In this document: positions 1 through 9,452 of the stretch, piece after piece
Layout of the letters: the number at the start of each line of letters is the position of its first letter
Position numbering within the stretch: position 1 is the first letter of the stretch
Source: Anabaena subtropica FACHB-260
GTDB lineage: Bacteria > Cyanobacteriota > Cyanobacteriia > Cyanobacteriales > Nostocaceae
Length of the DNA: 64,000 nt
Assembly: GCF_014697105.1 (NCBI RefSeq)
Contig: NZ_JACJRF010000001.1
Location: 1 to 64,000 of the forward strand
Direction of reading: 5' to 3'
Notes under the pieces: model-generated
The model's database searches: none
Seen by the model: the letters and a program-made list of their open reading frames with translations, nothing else
What the model was told of the DNA's origin: nothing
Made by a program: the position numbers and the translations under genes

Positions 1-133
1 TTCCCCCTACTGCTTGCGCGTGTATTCTGATTGGATTTTCCACCACCTTTTACTCCCCACAACTCCTTCTGTTATTACTTTACTTGGACTTGTGTGTACA
101 CCGTAGCCTACAAGGAGAGAGGCTTTAATTTTT

Positions 134-158
134 CCCCCTTCCCTCGCAGGGAAGGGGG
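134..158. repeat. Perfect G/C hairpin within a dispersed cyanobacterial-type repeat
   Basis: An 11-bp perfect inverted repeat (CCCCCTTCCCT / AGGGAAGGGGG) with a 3-base loop, followed by ttagggggttag. It lies downstream of hoxE (minus strand). Neither side has a clear T-run in the right place, so it reads better as a member of the C/G-rich repeats common between cyanobacterial genes than as a terminator. A similar motif recurs near 14526-14550. Confidence 0.6.
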
Positions 159-263
159 TTAGGGGGTTAGGTTTTACGTTAGCTTTTCCACATAACGTGA
201 AAAGTCAGAACAAAATCAGGCTTTCTGAATTTGGAATTTTGTTGGCGGAATCCTGGCCGTAGG

Positions 264-779
264 CTATTTTCCATTTTTAATTGATTCCAGCCATCCTTGC
301 ACGCGCTCAGTCACAGATTCTGGGGTTTGATGACCTAAAACTTTGCCATCAAACACCACGGCCGGGGCAATTCCACAAGCACCCAAACAGCGTGCTGTTA
401 GCAGTGATATTTGACCATCAGCAGTGGTTTCTCCAGGATGGATGCGAGTAAATTTTTCTACATCTGCCAAAATTGCTGGTGCGCCTTTGACATAGCAAGC
501 CGTACCTGTACATACCACACAACTATGGACTCCTTGGGGCGCAAGGGAAAACAAATGATAGAAAGTTGCTACTCCATAAACTCTACTAGGCGGTAACTTC
601 AATCTGTGGGCAATATGAAGTAATAAGTCGTTTTCTAAATAGCCAAAAAGTTCTTGAGCTTTGTGAAGAATTTCAATTAATGCGTCTTGTTGATACTGGT
701 GACGCTTGATAGTTGCATCTAGCATTTTCCAGCGTTTATCACCACTGGGATGAGGATGAGATGGCGTTGCAGTAGTCAT
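264..779 (-). CDS. hoxE: Bidirectional [NiFe]-hydrogenase diaphorase subunit HoxE
   Basis: A 171-residue thioredoxin-like [2Fe-2S] protein of the NuoE/HoxE family. In cyanobacteria HoxE joins HoxF and HoxU in the diaphorase module that links HoxYH hydrogenase to NAD(P)H or ferredoxin. Visible: the family segment ending in GVATFYHLFS, then the cluster ligands CTGTAC (C-x4-C, about residue 90) and CLGAC (C-x3-C, about residue 130). The length is normal for HoxE, slightly longer than NuoE at the N-terminus. The ATG start is at 779. No hoxF is seen in the 263 bases downstream; what lies beyond the edge is unknown. NuoE of complex I is the alternative, but cyanobacterial NDH-1 lacks NuoE, which favours HoxE. 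Confidence 0.85.
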   Translation of the reverse strand: MTTATPSHPHPSGDKRWKMLDATIKRHQYQQDALIEILHKAQELFGYLENDLLLHIAHRLKLPPSRVYGVATFYHLFSLAPQGVHSCVVCTGTACYVKGAPAILADVEKFTRIHPGETTADGQISLLTARCLGACGIAPAVVFDGKVLGHQTPESVTERVQGWLESIKNGK

Positions 780-946
780 ACCAATTCAAAATTTAGAGGC
801 TTGTATCGTGAAGCGGTTTTCAATCCCAAATCTAAAATTGAAAGAGAAATGAGGATTGATTATTTAGACACAGAGACAGGGAGGAGAAAAGGGAAAAACT
901 TTTTCAGTAACTTTTCGCCTCTACTTCATGGCGATACAGCCTTTGC

Positions 947-1483
947 TTATGCTGACAATACTTGTGTCTGCTGTGGTAAGTCTTCTTCAATGTCTTCAAG
1001 CTTTCCTAAATTCCGCACTATATGCACTGAACAAGGGGCATGATGCAGGACGTAGTTACTAACGCTGCCGAGAAATAATTCTTTTAACCCAGATAAACCC
1101 CGATGTCCCATAATAATTAGGTCAGCATCCCAATTACGGGCTAATTTACATATTGTGCGACCAGGGTTACCCAAGGTTTGTAAAAATTCTGTGGATACTC
1201 CTGCTGTGTTTGCTTTGGCGCTGAGGGTTTGTAACATCCCCACACCTTCAGCTTTAAAGTTATCCCATTGCTTTTGATATATCTCAAAGCTTTGACCGCT
1301 TAAACCTGGGTAATAATCATAATTAGATACCATAGGTATGCGTGGACTGCCTTCTTCTTCTGGAGATAGGACGTGCAGTAGTAATAATTTAGCTTGCGTG
1401 GCTTTTGCCAAAACTAATGCTTGTTCAAAAACTTGTTGTCCTATTTCGGAGCGATCCAATGCAACTAGAATTTTTTTTAGCAT
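947..1483 (-). CDS. Universal stress protein (UspA family)
   Basis: A 178-residue protein with a single Usp domain and the Rossmann-like start KKILVALDRSE. The C-terminal nucleotide-binding motif G-x2-G-x9-G-(S/T) is seen as GHRGLSG...GSVS, and the usual end CSVHIVRN is present. This motif marks ATP-binding UspA proteins, which act in the cytoplasm in stress survival. About 20 extra residues follow the domain. It lies upstream of hoxE on the same strand with a 167-base gap, so shared transcription is possible but not shown. The specific stress signal cannot be inferred. Confidence 0.88.
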   Translation of the reverse strand: MLKKILVALDRSEIGQQVFEQALVLAKATQAKLLLLHVLSPEEEGSPRIPMVSNYDYYPGLSGQSFEIYQKQWDNFKAEGVGMLQTLSAKANTAGVSTEFLQTLGNPGRTICKLARNWDADLIIMGHRGLSGLKELFLGSVSNYVLHHAPCSVHIVRNLGKLEDIEEDLPQQTQVLSA

Positions 1484-2109
1484 ATAGACCTACCTTTGGG
1501 GAGTGGGGGAAGAATCTCTTCCTCAGCACTTATGTTTTTCCTTACACCTCTTTTTATAGGAGAACAATTTGAGGAACTTGTGAGGGCAACGATATCTGTA
1601 TTATCTGAACAGTCCACAACCATGATAATTGAGGCTGATTTATTGAGAAATGTGGAAATAACTCATCAATGAAAAATTTTATGGATATTTTAATCAAAAA
1701 GCTCTTGATTTCTGATATTTTTCTTGGTGTTTGATATTTATTTCAATTAACTAACCAAAGTACTCATGGATTTTTGGTATAAAAAATTATTGCTCTTAAG
1801 TGGGAAAAATACAAAATCGAGGATAGACAATTTACCAACTAATAATTTATTTCTAAAGATTGATAAATATTGCTATTTGTTAATTAATATTAATTGATAT
1901 GACGTTTGCAACCTCAAATACTTTTAAATACAAAAATGTGACTAATTTACATTAAAAGCTAAAATTGTTTACTATTTGACCTATTTTAATATCATTCAAA
2001 AATGATGTAAAGACAATATAATAATTTTTCCTAAATCAGGATTTCAGGAAAAATATAATTAAATCATGTCGATGTCTATTAAATAATTAACATTAGGTAA
2101 AACTTTAAG
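1484..2109. other. Intergenic region between divergent usp and hybrid kinase genes
   Basis: About 626 bases, very A/T-rich, lying between divergently transcribed genes, so it must hold both promoters. No convincing ORF, RNA gene or clear operator was seen. Confidence 0.5.
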
Positions 2110-5100
2110 ATGAAAATTTTAGTTGTTGAGGATGATGAGTTAAATGCTTATGCGCTGACAGCTGTTCTCACGAATCAAAACTATGCAGTGGAAGTGGCGG
2201 CGGATGGTGTTGCGGCTTGGGATTTAATCCAAACTTACGATTATGATTTGATTCTTTTAGATGTGATGTTGCCAAAGCTAGATGGTATTAGTCTTTGTCG
2301 GCAAATACGGTCTAGTGGTCGGCAAATGCCAATCCTTTTATTAACGGGTTGTGATAGTAGTCATGAGAAGGCGATCGGGCTAGATGCAGGCGCAGATGAT
2401 TATGTAGTTAAACCGTTTGATCAAGAAGAATTGGTGGCTCGGATGCGGGCTTTATTGCGCCGAGGAGGAACAACATCGCAGCCAATTCTAGAATGGGACA
2501 ATTTGCGACTTGATCCTAGTAGTTGTGAGGTCAGATATAATCAAAACTTACTATCACTAACTCCCAAAGAATATGCTCTTCTAGAGTTATTTTTGCGTAA
2601 CAGCCGCCGGGTATTTAGCTGTAGCATGATTTTGGAGCATATATGGTCTTATGAAGATACTCCTGGGGAAGAAGCAGTTCGCACTCATATTAAAGGATTG
2701 CGAATGAAGCTGAGAAATGTGGGAGCGCCTAGTGATTTAGTGGAAACAGTTTACGGAATTGGCTATCGCCTCAAACCACAGCAAGAAGAGGGGGTGAGGA
2801 GTAAGGGGGAGGCGAAAAACCTTTCATCTACCCCAGAACGAAAATCTCAACAGCAAACATTGACCGCGATCGCTAGTATTTGGCAAAAGTTTTATGGGCG
2901 GGTGGATGAGCAAGTTCAGGTGTTGGAGCAAGCAGCGATCGCACTTACCCAACAAGCTTTAAACTCAGAATTACATTTGCAAGCAACAAGAGAAGCCCAT
3001 ACACTAGCCGGCTCACTAGGGACTTTTGGGTTACCCACAGGGTCGAAGTTAGCCAAGAAAATTGAGCAGCTACTGAAATCTGGCAATCAATTGACATCAA
3101 CAGAAATTAAGAGCTTGCAAAACTGGGTCAAGTCATTAAGGCAAGAAATTGCAGCACAAAAACCAGAAACAACATCTACCGTTGAACCACTACCTCTATT
3201 ATTAGTCGTTGACCGTGATGTGATTTTAGCTGAAAAGTTGGCGCAGACATTTGGTAAGGGGAAATGTCAAGTTACCAGCACTACTAATCTCGACCAAGCC
3301 AGAAATATCTTATATCGAGAGCATCCTCATGTAGTATTAATAGATACTAGCGTTTCCTCTTATCAAGAAGATAGTTTGAGTTTTTTGGCGGAACTAGCCC
3401 AACGCAAACCACCTGTACCCGTAGCAGTGTTGACAGACCAGACAGACTTACAAAATCGTCTGCAACTAGCTCGCCAAGGCGGACATACCTTGTTACAGAA
3501 ACCGATGGATACTGGTGAGATTATAGAAGCGATCGCTCACCTATTGCAACAAGCCCCCCAAGCCGAATCTAAAGTCTTAGCAGTAGATGACGACCCGCAG
3601 ATTCTCGCCTTGTTACAAAGTTTACTTCAGCCTTGGGGATTACAAGTAATTACCCTAGATGATCCACGGCGATTTTGGGAAACATTGGCAGATGTTAACC
3701 CAGACCTATTAATTCTAGATGTGGAAATGCCCCATACAAATGGGATAGAACTATGCCAAGTAGTCAGAAATGACTCCCAATGGAGCGAATTACCTATACT
3801 ATTTCTGACAGTCCATAACGATGGAGAAATTGTTAATCAGGTGTTTAGTGTTGGTGCTGACGACTTTGTCAGTAAACCCATCGTCGGGCCAGAATTAGTA
3901 ACGCGAATTATCAACCGTCTGGAACGGGTGAAATTGCGGCGACGAGTGAGTAAAAGTAGTGGTGCGGGGGAAGAAATTGTTTCCCCCAGATCCTCATCTC
4001 CCTCCTTCGCTGATTGGCGTACCATTTTCAACGCTGAACCAGAATGCGTCAAAATAGTGGCAGCTGATGGTACTTTGTTAGATATCAATCCAGCAGGTTT
4101 GGCAATACTAGAAGCAGATAGAGCTGCCGCAGTCATTGGTAAGTCTGTATATTCTTTGGTTGTGGCTGAATATCAACAAGCCTTTCGAGAACTGAATGAA
4201 AGCGTTTGTCAAGGAAAAGCAGGAACTCTGGAATTTGAAATTATTAGTTGTCGAGGTAATCGCCGATGGATGGCGACTCATGCTGTACCTGTGCGGAATG
4301 AGGCCGATGGTAATCTGGTGCAGTTGGCAATTACACGGGATATTACTCAAAACAAACAAGCAGAAGCAGAAATTAAACGAATCAATCGCACATTGCAAAC
4401 TCTTAGTGATTGCAATCAGTTACTAGTACGTACCAAAGATGAGAGCGAGTTACTACAGCAAGTTTGTCAAATTCTGGTGGATGTTGGTAACTATCGATTG
4501 GCTTGGGTGGCTTTTGCGGAAAATGATGCAGAAAAAAGTATCCGTCCAGTAGCTCAAGCGGGTTATGAAGAGGGATATCTGCAATCTCTTCACCTTACTT
4601 GGGAAGATACAATTCGCGGTCAAGGACCAACGGGAACAGCCATTCGCACAGGAAAAACCGCAATCACTCAGAATATCTTGAGTGATCCGAACTATGAAAT
4701 TTGGCGTTGTCAAGCTAGTAATCGGGGTTATGCTTCATCCATTGCTTTACCTTTAACAGATAATGGTCGAGTGTTTGGTGCCTTAAACATTTATGCTGCT
4801 GAAGCAAATGCTTTTGATATTGATGAAATAAAACTTTTAGAAGAACTAACAGCAGATGTGGCTTATGGCATAGTAGCATTACGGAATTTGAGCGATCGCC
4901 AACTAGCCGAAGCTGCACTACGAGAAAGCCAAGAGCGCCTTTCCCTAACTCTGGAAGCAGTCAATTTAGGTATATGGGACTGGAATCTGACTACTAACCA
5001 AATTATCTGGTCTGATGGTCATGCCCGATTATTTGGTATGGAGCCAGGGAAATTTGATGGCTCTTATGAATCTTTTAAAGCCTGTATCTATCCTGAAGAC

Positions 5101-7377
5101 TGGGAAGCTTTAGCACAGGTAATAAATGATGCTTGTCAGCACAAAGCTGACTATAACCATGAATTCCGCATCGTTTGGCCAGATGGTAGTATTCACTGGA
5201 TTGAGGGAACAGGCAAACTCTACTACAACACAGATGATGAAGCAGTGCGGATGCTGGGTACAGTCAGAAATATTACTTCTAGAAAGCAGATACAAGCAAC
5301 CTTACAAAAAGTCAATAACGAACTGGAATTAAGAGTAGCAGAACGTACCGCCGAGTTAGTCAACGTCAATCGACAATTACGGTCACAACTTGATGAACGC
5401 CAAGGTATCGAGGCAGCACTACGCATTTCCCAAGTGCGACTGGCACGAATTTTAGATATTGCTGATGATGCCATTATTTCTATTGATGGTAGCCAGAAAA
5501 TCACATTATTTAACCAAGGTGCAGAGAAAATTTTTGGTTACTCTGCTCAAGAAATTATCGGACAGCGCTTGGATACACTCATACCACAGCGTTTTACTCA
5601 AGCTCATCGTCAGCACGTAGCCGATTTTGGGCAAGCTCCTAGTCTGGCGCGGCGGATGGGAGAGCGGCGAGAACTATTTGGTTGTCGTAAGGATGGGAGT
5701 GAATTTCCGGCGGAGGCTTCTATTTCTAAATTCAATTTAAATCAAGAAGTATTTTATACGGTTATCTTACGTGATGTTACAGAACGCAAGCAAATTGATC
5801 GGATGAAGGATGAATTTGTATCTGTTGTCAGTCATGAACTCCGCACACCTTTAACTTCAATTCATGGTTCCTTGGGAATGTTGGCTAGTGGTCTATTACC
5901 AGCCGACTCAGAACAGGGAAAACGCTTACTACAAATTGCTACTGATAGTACGGAGCGCCTAGTACGCCTGATTAACGACATCTTAGATATTGAACGCATC
6001 GAGTCTGGTAGGGTGAAAATGGAACGGGAAACTTGTAACCTTACCGACTTGATTGAATCCGCCGTCAGTGTTGTACAGCCTTTAGCCAACAAAGCTGGAG
6101 TGAAATTATCAATTTCTAGCCCATCGATTCAATTATGGGTTGATCCAGACCGGATTGTGCAGACATTAACTAACTTGCTGAGCAATGCGGTTAAATTCTC
6201 CACGCCTGAGAAAACAGTCTGGCTGCTAGCGCAACAATACGGCGATGAACTGTTGCTGGAGGTAAAAGATAACGGACGCGGGATTCCATCTGACAAACTC
6301 GATAGTATTTTTGAGAGATTTCAACAGGTAGATTCTTCCGATTCACGCAACCATGAAGGTACTGGTTTGGGTTTGGCTATTTGCCAAAGCATTGTACAGC
6401 AGCATGGTGGACGCATCTGGGCGGAAAGCGTATTAGGTGAAGGTAGTACTTTTTATCTCACTTTACCGATTTTACCTATACTTCAAAGTGTAGAGTTGCT
6501 AAATTCTGCCTCGTCACTCCCTCCCCCCTCCGGGGTTTATCAGTCGTTCACGGGGGAAATCCCCAATACTAAGCTGACTCACCGTTCTCCTCAGGTTCTC
6601 GTGTGTGATGATGATTATGCGATCCGCATGGAACTACAGACTCTCTTAGAACAGGGGGGATATGGAGTAGTGACAGTGGCTACTGGACAAGAAGCGATCG
6701 CTTTAGCATCTACTCAACATCCAGATGTGATTGTACTAGATTTGCTCATGCCGGGAATGAATGGTTGGGAAACAATGGCTATGTTGAAGGAAAGCCCAGA
6801 AACCAAAGATATCCCCATTGTGATTTGTAGCGTTTACAAGCCAAGCAACAATCACCAACCCAGTGGCGATTTTATCGATTGGGTGAGTAAACCAGTCCAA
6901 GAAAGCTATCTCTTACAGTCTCTCAGACAAGCTATCTCTAAATCTTCCAGGCGAGTTCGTATTCTGATTGTTGAAGATGATGCAGATTTAGCTGAACTGT
7001 TTGTCACCTTGTTTGAAAGACATGATATTGAAACCTTTCTAGCTAAAACTGGACGGGAAGCCATCCACCTCAGCCAAGAAGTCAATCCCGACTTGCTAAT
7101 TCTCGATTTAATTTTGCCAGAAACCGATGGGTTTGCGGTGGTAGATTGGTTACAGCAACACCAGCGCCTATGTAATGTTCCAGTAGTGGTTTACTCTGCT
7201 AAAGATTTGGAGGAATCAGAACGCAAACGTCTAAAGTTAGGACATACAGAATTTTTAACCAAAGGACGTGTCACAACCAAAGAGTTTGAACAAAGGGTAA
7301 TCGAACTACTTCAGCGAATTACTAACAACCCACAAGAGACTAGTACTCATGAACAACAAGCGAATTCTAGTGGTTGA
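2110..7377 (+). CDS. Giant hybrid sensor kinase with N-terminal OmpR-type response regulator
   Basis: A 1755-residue signalling protein. Domains in order, with rough residues: receiver 1-115 (phospho-acceptor D51 in LLDVMLP); OmpR-type winged helix 130-225 (LTPKEYALLELFL ... YGIGYRLK); Hpt-like helix bundle 248-345 with H297 in EAHTLAGS; receiver about 361-480; receiver about 487-610 (LILDVEMP); PAS about 635-760; GAF about 765-930; PAS about 943-1065; coiled segment then PAS about 1110-1235; HisKA with SHELRTPLTS near 1241; HATPase_c with N-box LLSNAVKFS near 1355 and GTGLGLAI; receivers from about 1491 and 1615. No membrane segment was seen, so it is probably cytoplasmic. A DNA-binding output at the N-terminus of a kinase is the reverse of the usual hybrid order. 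It overlaps the next gene by 29 bases. Confidence 0.9.
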   Translation: MKILVVEDDELNAYALTAVLTNQNYAVEVAADGVAAWDLIQTYDYDLILLDVMLPKLDGISLCRQIRSSGRQMPILLLTGCDSSHEKAIGLDAGADDYVVKPFDQEELVARMRALLRRGGTTSQPILEWDNLRLDPSSCEVRYNQNLLSLTPKEYALLELFLRNSRRVFSCSMILEHIWSYEDTPGEEAVRTHIKGLRMKLRNVGAPSDLVETVYGIGYRLKPQQEEGVRSKGEAKNLSSTPERKSQQQTLTAIASIWQKFYGRVDEQVQVLEQAAIALTQQALNSELHLQATREAHTLAGSLGTFGLPTGSKLAKKIEQLLKSGNQLTSTEIKSLQNWVKSLRQEIAAQKPETTSTVEPLPLLLVVDRDVILAEKLAQTFGKGKCQVTSTTNLDQARNILYREHPHVVLIDTSVSSYQEDSLSFLAELAQRKPPVPVAVLTDQTDLQNRLQLARQGGHTLLQKPMDTGEIIEAIAHLLQQAPQAESKVLAVDDDPQILALLQSLLQPWGLQVITLDDPRRFWETLADVNPDLLILDVEMPHTNGIELCQVVRNDSQWSELPILFLTVHNDGEIVNQVFSVGADDFVSKPIVGPELVTRIINRLERVKLRRRVSKSSGAGEEIVSPRSSSPSFADWRTIFNAEPECVKIVAADGTLLDINPAGLAILEADRAAAVIGKSVYSLVVAEYQQAFRELNESVCQGKAGTLEFEIISCRGNRRWMATHAVPVRNEADGNLVQLAITRDITQNKQAEAEIKRINRTLQTLSDCNQLLVRTKDESELLQQVCQILVDVGNYRLAWVAFAENDAEKSIRPVAQAGYEEGYLQSLHLTWEDTIRGQGPTGTAIRTGKTAITQNILSDPNYEIWRCQASNRGYASSIALPLTDNGRVFGALNIYAAEANAFDIDEIKLLEELTADVAYGIVALRNLSDRQLAEAALRESQERLSLTLEAVNLGIWDWNLTTNQIIWSDGHARLFGMEPGKFDGSYESFKACIYPEDWEALAQVINDACQHKADYNHEFRIVWPDGSIHWIEGTGKLYYNTDDEAVRMLGTVRNITSRKQIQATLQKVNNELELRVAERTAELVNVNRQLRSQLDERQGIEAALRISQVRLARILDIADDAIISIDGSQKITLFNQGAEKIFGYSAQEIIGQRLDTLIPQRFTQAHRQHVADFGQAPSLARRMGERRELFGCRKDGSEFPAEASISKFNLNQEVFYTVILRDVTERKQIDRMKDEFVSVVSHELRTPLTSIHGSLGMLASGLLPADSEQGKRLLQIATDSTERLVRLINDILDIERIESGRVKMERETCNLTDLIESAVSVVQPLANKAGVKLSISSPSIQLWVDPDRIVQTLTNLLSNAVKFSTPEKTVWLLAQQYGDELLLEVKDNGRGIPSDKLDSIFERFQQVDSSDSRNHEGTGLGLAICQSIVQQHGGRIWAESVLGEGSTFYLTLPILPILQSVELLNSASSLPPPSGVYQSFTGEIPNTKLTHRSPQVLVCDDDYAIRMELQTLLEQGGYGVVTVATGQEAIALASTQHPDVIVLDLLMPGMNGWETMAMLKESPETKDIPIVICSVYKPSNNHQPSGDFIDWVSKPVQESYLLQSLRQAISKSSRRVRILIVEDDADLAELFVTLFERHDIETFLAKTGREAIHLSQEVNPDLLILDLILPETDGFAVVDWLQQHQRLCNVPVVVYSAKDLEESERKRLKLGHTEFLTKGRVTTKEFEQRVIELLQRITNNPQETSTHEQQANSSG

Positions 7378-7735
7378 TAACGAGCAGTATATTCAAGAAG
7401 TTGCCAAGATTTGCTTGGAAACAGTTGCAGGCTGGGAAGTTGTCACAGCCAGTTCAGGCAAAGAAGGCATAGATAAAGCCGAGACTTACCAAGTAGATGC
7501 TATTCTTCTGGATGTGATGATGCCGGGTATGGATGGTATTGCTACCTTTGAGAAACTACAAGCCAATCCCGTAACCAAGGAAATACCAGTCATATTATTA
7601 ACCGCCAAAATCCAAGCCTCTGATCGTCGCCGCTACTCACAATTGGGGATGGTGACGGCGATCGCTAAACCTTTCAATCCGTTAGAATTGGCTGGTCAAG
7701 TAGCTACAGCCCTTGGTTGGAATTTGGATCAATAG
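7349..7735 (+). CDS. Single-domain CheY-like response regulator
   Basis: A 128-residue lone receiver domain: acidic pair near the start (VVDNEQ), phospho-acceptor Asp in ILLDVMMPGMDG, switch Thr in LLTAK, and the conserved Lys in AIAKPF. It has no output domain. The ATG at 7349 lies inside the end of the upstream hybrid kinase gene in another frame (29-base overlap), which points to translational coupling and a partnership in one phosphorelay. The partnership is an inference from gene arrangement. Confidence 0.9.
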   Translation: MNNKRILVVDNEQYIQEVAKICLETVAGWEVVTASSGKEGIDKAETYQVDAILLDVMMPGMDGIATFEKLQANPVTKEIPVILLTAKIQASDRRRYSQLGMVTAIAKPFNPLELAGQVATALGWNLDQ

Positions 7736-7800
7736 CAGCTTTACACAAGGGATAAAATTAAGTTATTGGGCAACATACATTACTTTTAATAAATCGCCGC

Positions 7801-8007
7801 ATGATTAAACTCGACCAATTTTTGAAGTTAGCAGGAATAGCGCCAACTGGAGGACAAGCCAAACTGATGATTATGGATGGTGATGTCAAAGTCAATGGTG
7901 CAGTAGAAACCCGCCGTGGACGAAAATTAGTAGAAAGTGACCAAGTGACAATAGCCGGACAAACTTTTGATGTTGGGGATGTAATTGCCAGTTCGGCGAA
8001 TGAATGA
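7801..8007 (+). CDS. S4-domain RNA-binding protein (YbcJ-like)
   Basis: A 68-residue protein that is essentially one S4 RNA-binding fold: IKLDQFLKLAGIAPTGGQAK, then GDVKVNGAVETRRGRKL and a final strand VTIAGQTFDV. This is the compact YbcJ/YaaA-like type that probably binds structured RNA, perhaps ribosomal. It sits 65 bases after the response regulator on the same strand and may be read with it, though it is a common stand-alone gene. The cellular target is unknown. Confidence 0.85.
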   Translation: MIKLDQFLKLAGIAPTGGQAKLMIMDGDVKVNGAVETRRGRKLVESDQVTIAGQTFDVGDVIASSANE

Positions 8008-8092
8008 TGAGCATTTTGCTGTTGATGGTAAAAATGGGTTAACCCTCAGCGTTCCTCCGCGCTTAACTCAGCGTTCCTCTGCGTTCAAAAAC

Positions 8093-9448
8093 TCAACAAC
8101 TTTTAACAACACAACCGGGGAGTGTTCTATTACTAAAATTGGGATATTTGCGATCAATCTGATGAGCTTTTTTCTCGAATTGGTTAAATAAGAGATTAGC
8201 TCGTTCATATCCCTTAAAAAACTGCTGTGGATCGGCTAGATGGGTTTTTGGTAGCTTTTGTCCCATTTCTTTGAAAACTAAACCCAGAGGTACATTAATC
8301 TCATCTTGGAGTTGGAGATAACGAGCGAAAAGTGGAGCATAAGCAGCAATGATTGATCCTACTCCCCCCCGTGGCTGTCCCCAACCGATAAAATACAGTC
8401 CTTTGTAATCATCTAGAAACGAATCTGCATAACATTTGACCACTGATCCTTCGACGCGGTGAAGTTCTGGGGGAAGGAAGGGATAGGAAACATAATAGCC
8501 AGTTCCACAAACAATCAGATCAAATGTTTCTCGACTACCATCAACAAATTCTACTGCTTCACCAGCCAAGCGACTCACCCCTGGTTTAGGAATGATGCGT
8601 CCATGTTTGATGTAGTAGGGAACCTCACTATTAACTGTTGGGTGTTTCTCAAACAGACGATGTTGAGGTTTGGGTAGACCATAATTTTCATGCTTACCAA
8701 AGGTGAGACGGATGAGTAAGTAAACCATCAGCCTCTGATACCATTCTGGCGATCGCCCTTCAATACTATTGGCTACGGGAACACCCGCGAATGTTTTGGG
8801 GATGAACCATACAGATTCACGCATACTCAAAACACACTTGGTTCCAACGCGAGCTGCTTCTGCGGCGACATCACAAGCTGAGTTCCCCCCACCAATCACC
8901 AGAACTCGTTTACCACGTAGCTGATTCGGGTGTTTGTAATCTTTGGTGTGGATAATTTCACCGTCAAATTCTCCCGCGAATTTGGGAAACCGTTTGCACC
9001 AGTGATGACCATTGCACATTAACACCCCTTTGTAAAGGTGCTGTTCTCCATTGGTAAATGTGACTTCCCAAAGATTGTTTTCGACTGGTCGTAAATAACT
9101 GACTGTTCTGTTCAGTTGAATATGCTGACGTAAATCAAAATGGTCAGCAAACGAGTTTAGGTAATCCCGCATATTTTGGGCGCTGGGGAAGTCGGGATAA
9201 CTATCCGGCATGGGAAAATGAGTAAACTGGGTGATGTTACGTGAGGAAATGATGTGTGCGGTTTCATAAACACCGTGATACCAATTTCCGCCAATATCAT
9301 CACTAGCATCAACTTGATCGTAGGGGATATCGGCAGCTTTGAGTGCTTGCGCCATGCCCAATCCTACAAAACCAGCCCCGATGATTAAATGCTTTTCTCT
9401 CGTACTGACTATATTTTTTTCTCTATTAAAGTTCTTTACTTCCACCAT
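8093..9448 (-). CDS. Flavin-containing monooxygenase-type oxidoreductase
   Basis: A 451-residue class B flavoprotein monooxygenase-like protein. Seen: FAD dinucleotide motif GAGFVGLG near residue 25, the FMO signature FAGEFDGEIIH (F-x-G-x3-H type) near residue 160, the NADPH motif GGGNSACD near residue 187, and a later GTGY motif. Known members use NADPH and O2 to oxygenate N, S or carbonyl carbon; the substrate here cannot be told. The histidine is followed by TKDY rather than the Baeyer-Villiger pattern, so FMO-type is more likely. It begins 4 bases after the SDR gene on the minus strand, so the two are almost certainly co-transcribed. Confidence 0.85.
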   Translation of the reverse strand: MVEVKNFNREKNIVSTREKHLIIGAGFVGLGMAQALKAADIPYDQVDASDDIGGNWYHGVYETAHIISSRNITQFTHFPMPDSYPDFPSAQNMRDYLNSFADHFDLRQHIQLNRTVSYLRPVENNLWEVTFTNGEQHLYKGVLMCNGHHWCKRFPKFAGEFDGEIIHTKDYKHPNQLRGKRVLVIGGGNSACDVAAEAARVGTKCVLSMRESVWFIPKTFAGVPVANSIEGRSPEWYQRLMVYLLIRLTFGKHENYGLPKPQHRLFEKHPTVNSEVPYYIKHGRIIPKPGVSRLAGEAVEFVDGSRETFDLIVCGTGYYVSYPFLPPELHRVEGSVVKCYADSFLDDYKGLYFIGWGQPRGGVGSIIAAYAPLFARYLQLQDEINVPLGLVFKEMGQKLPKTHLADPQQFFKGYERANLLFNQFEKKAHQIDRKYPNFSNRTLPGCVVKSC

Positions 9449-9452
9449 TTTT

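Noticed and set aside
3837-6092. Several antisense ORFs within the hybrid kinase gene
   Set aside because: They follow the codon pattern of the kinase in other frames and have no own features.
7985-8191. 68-codon ORF after the S4 protein gene
   Set aside because: It covers dispersed repeat DNA (cgttcctccgcg-like) and the end of the minus-strand FMO gene; no protein features.
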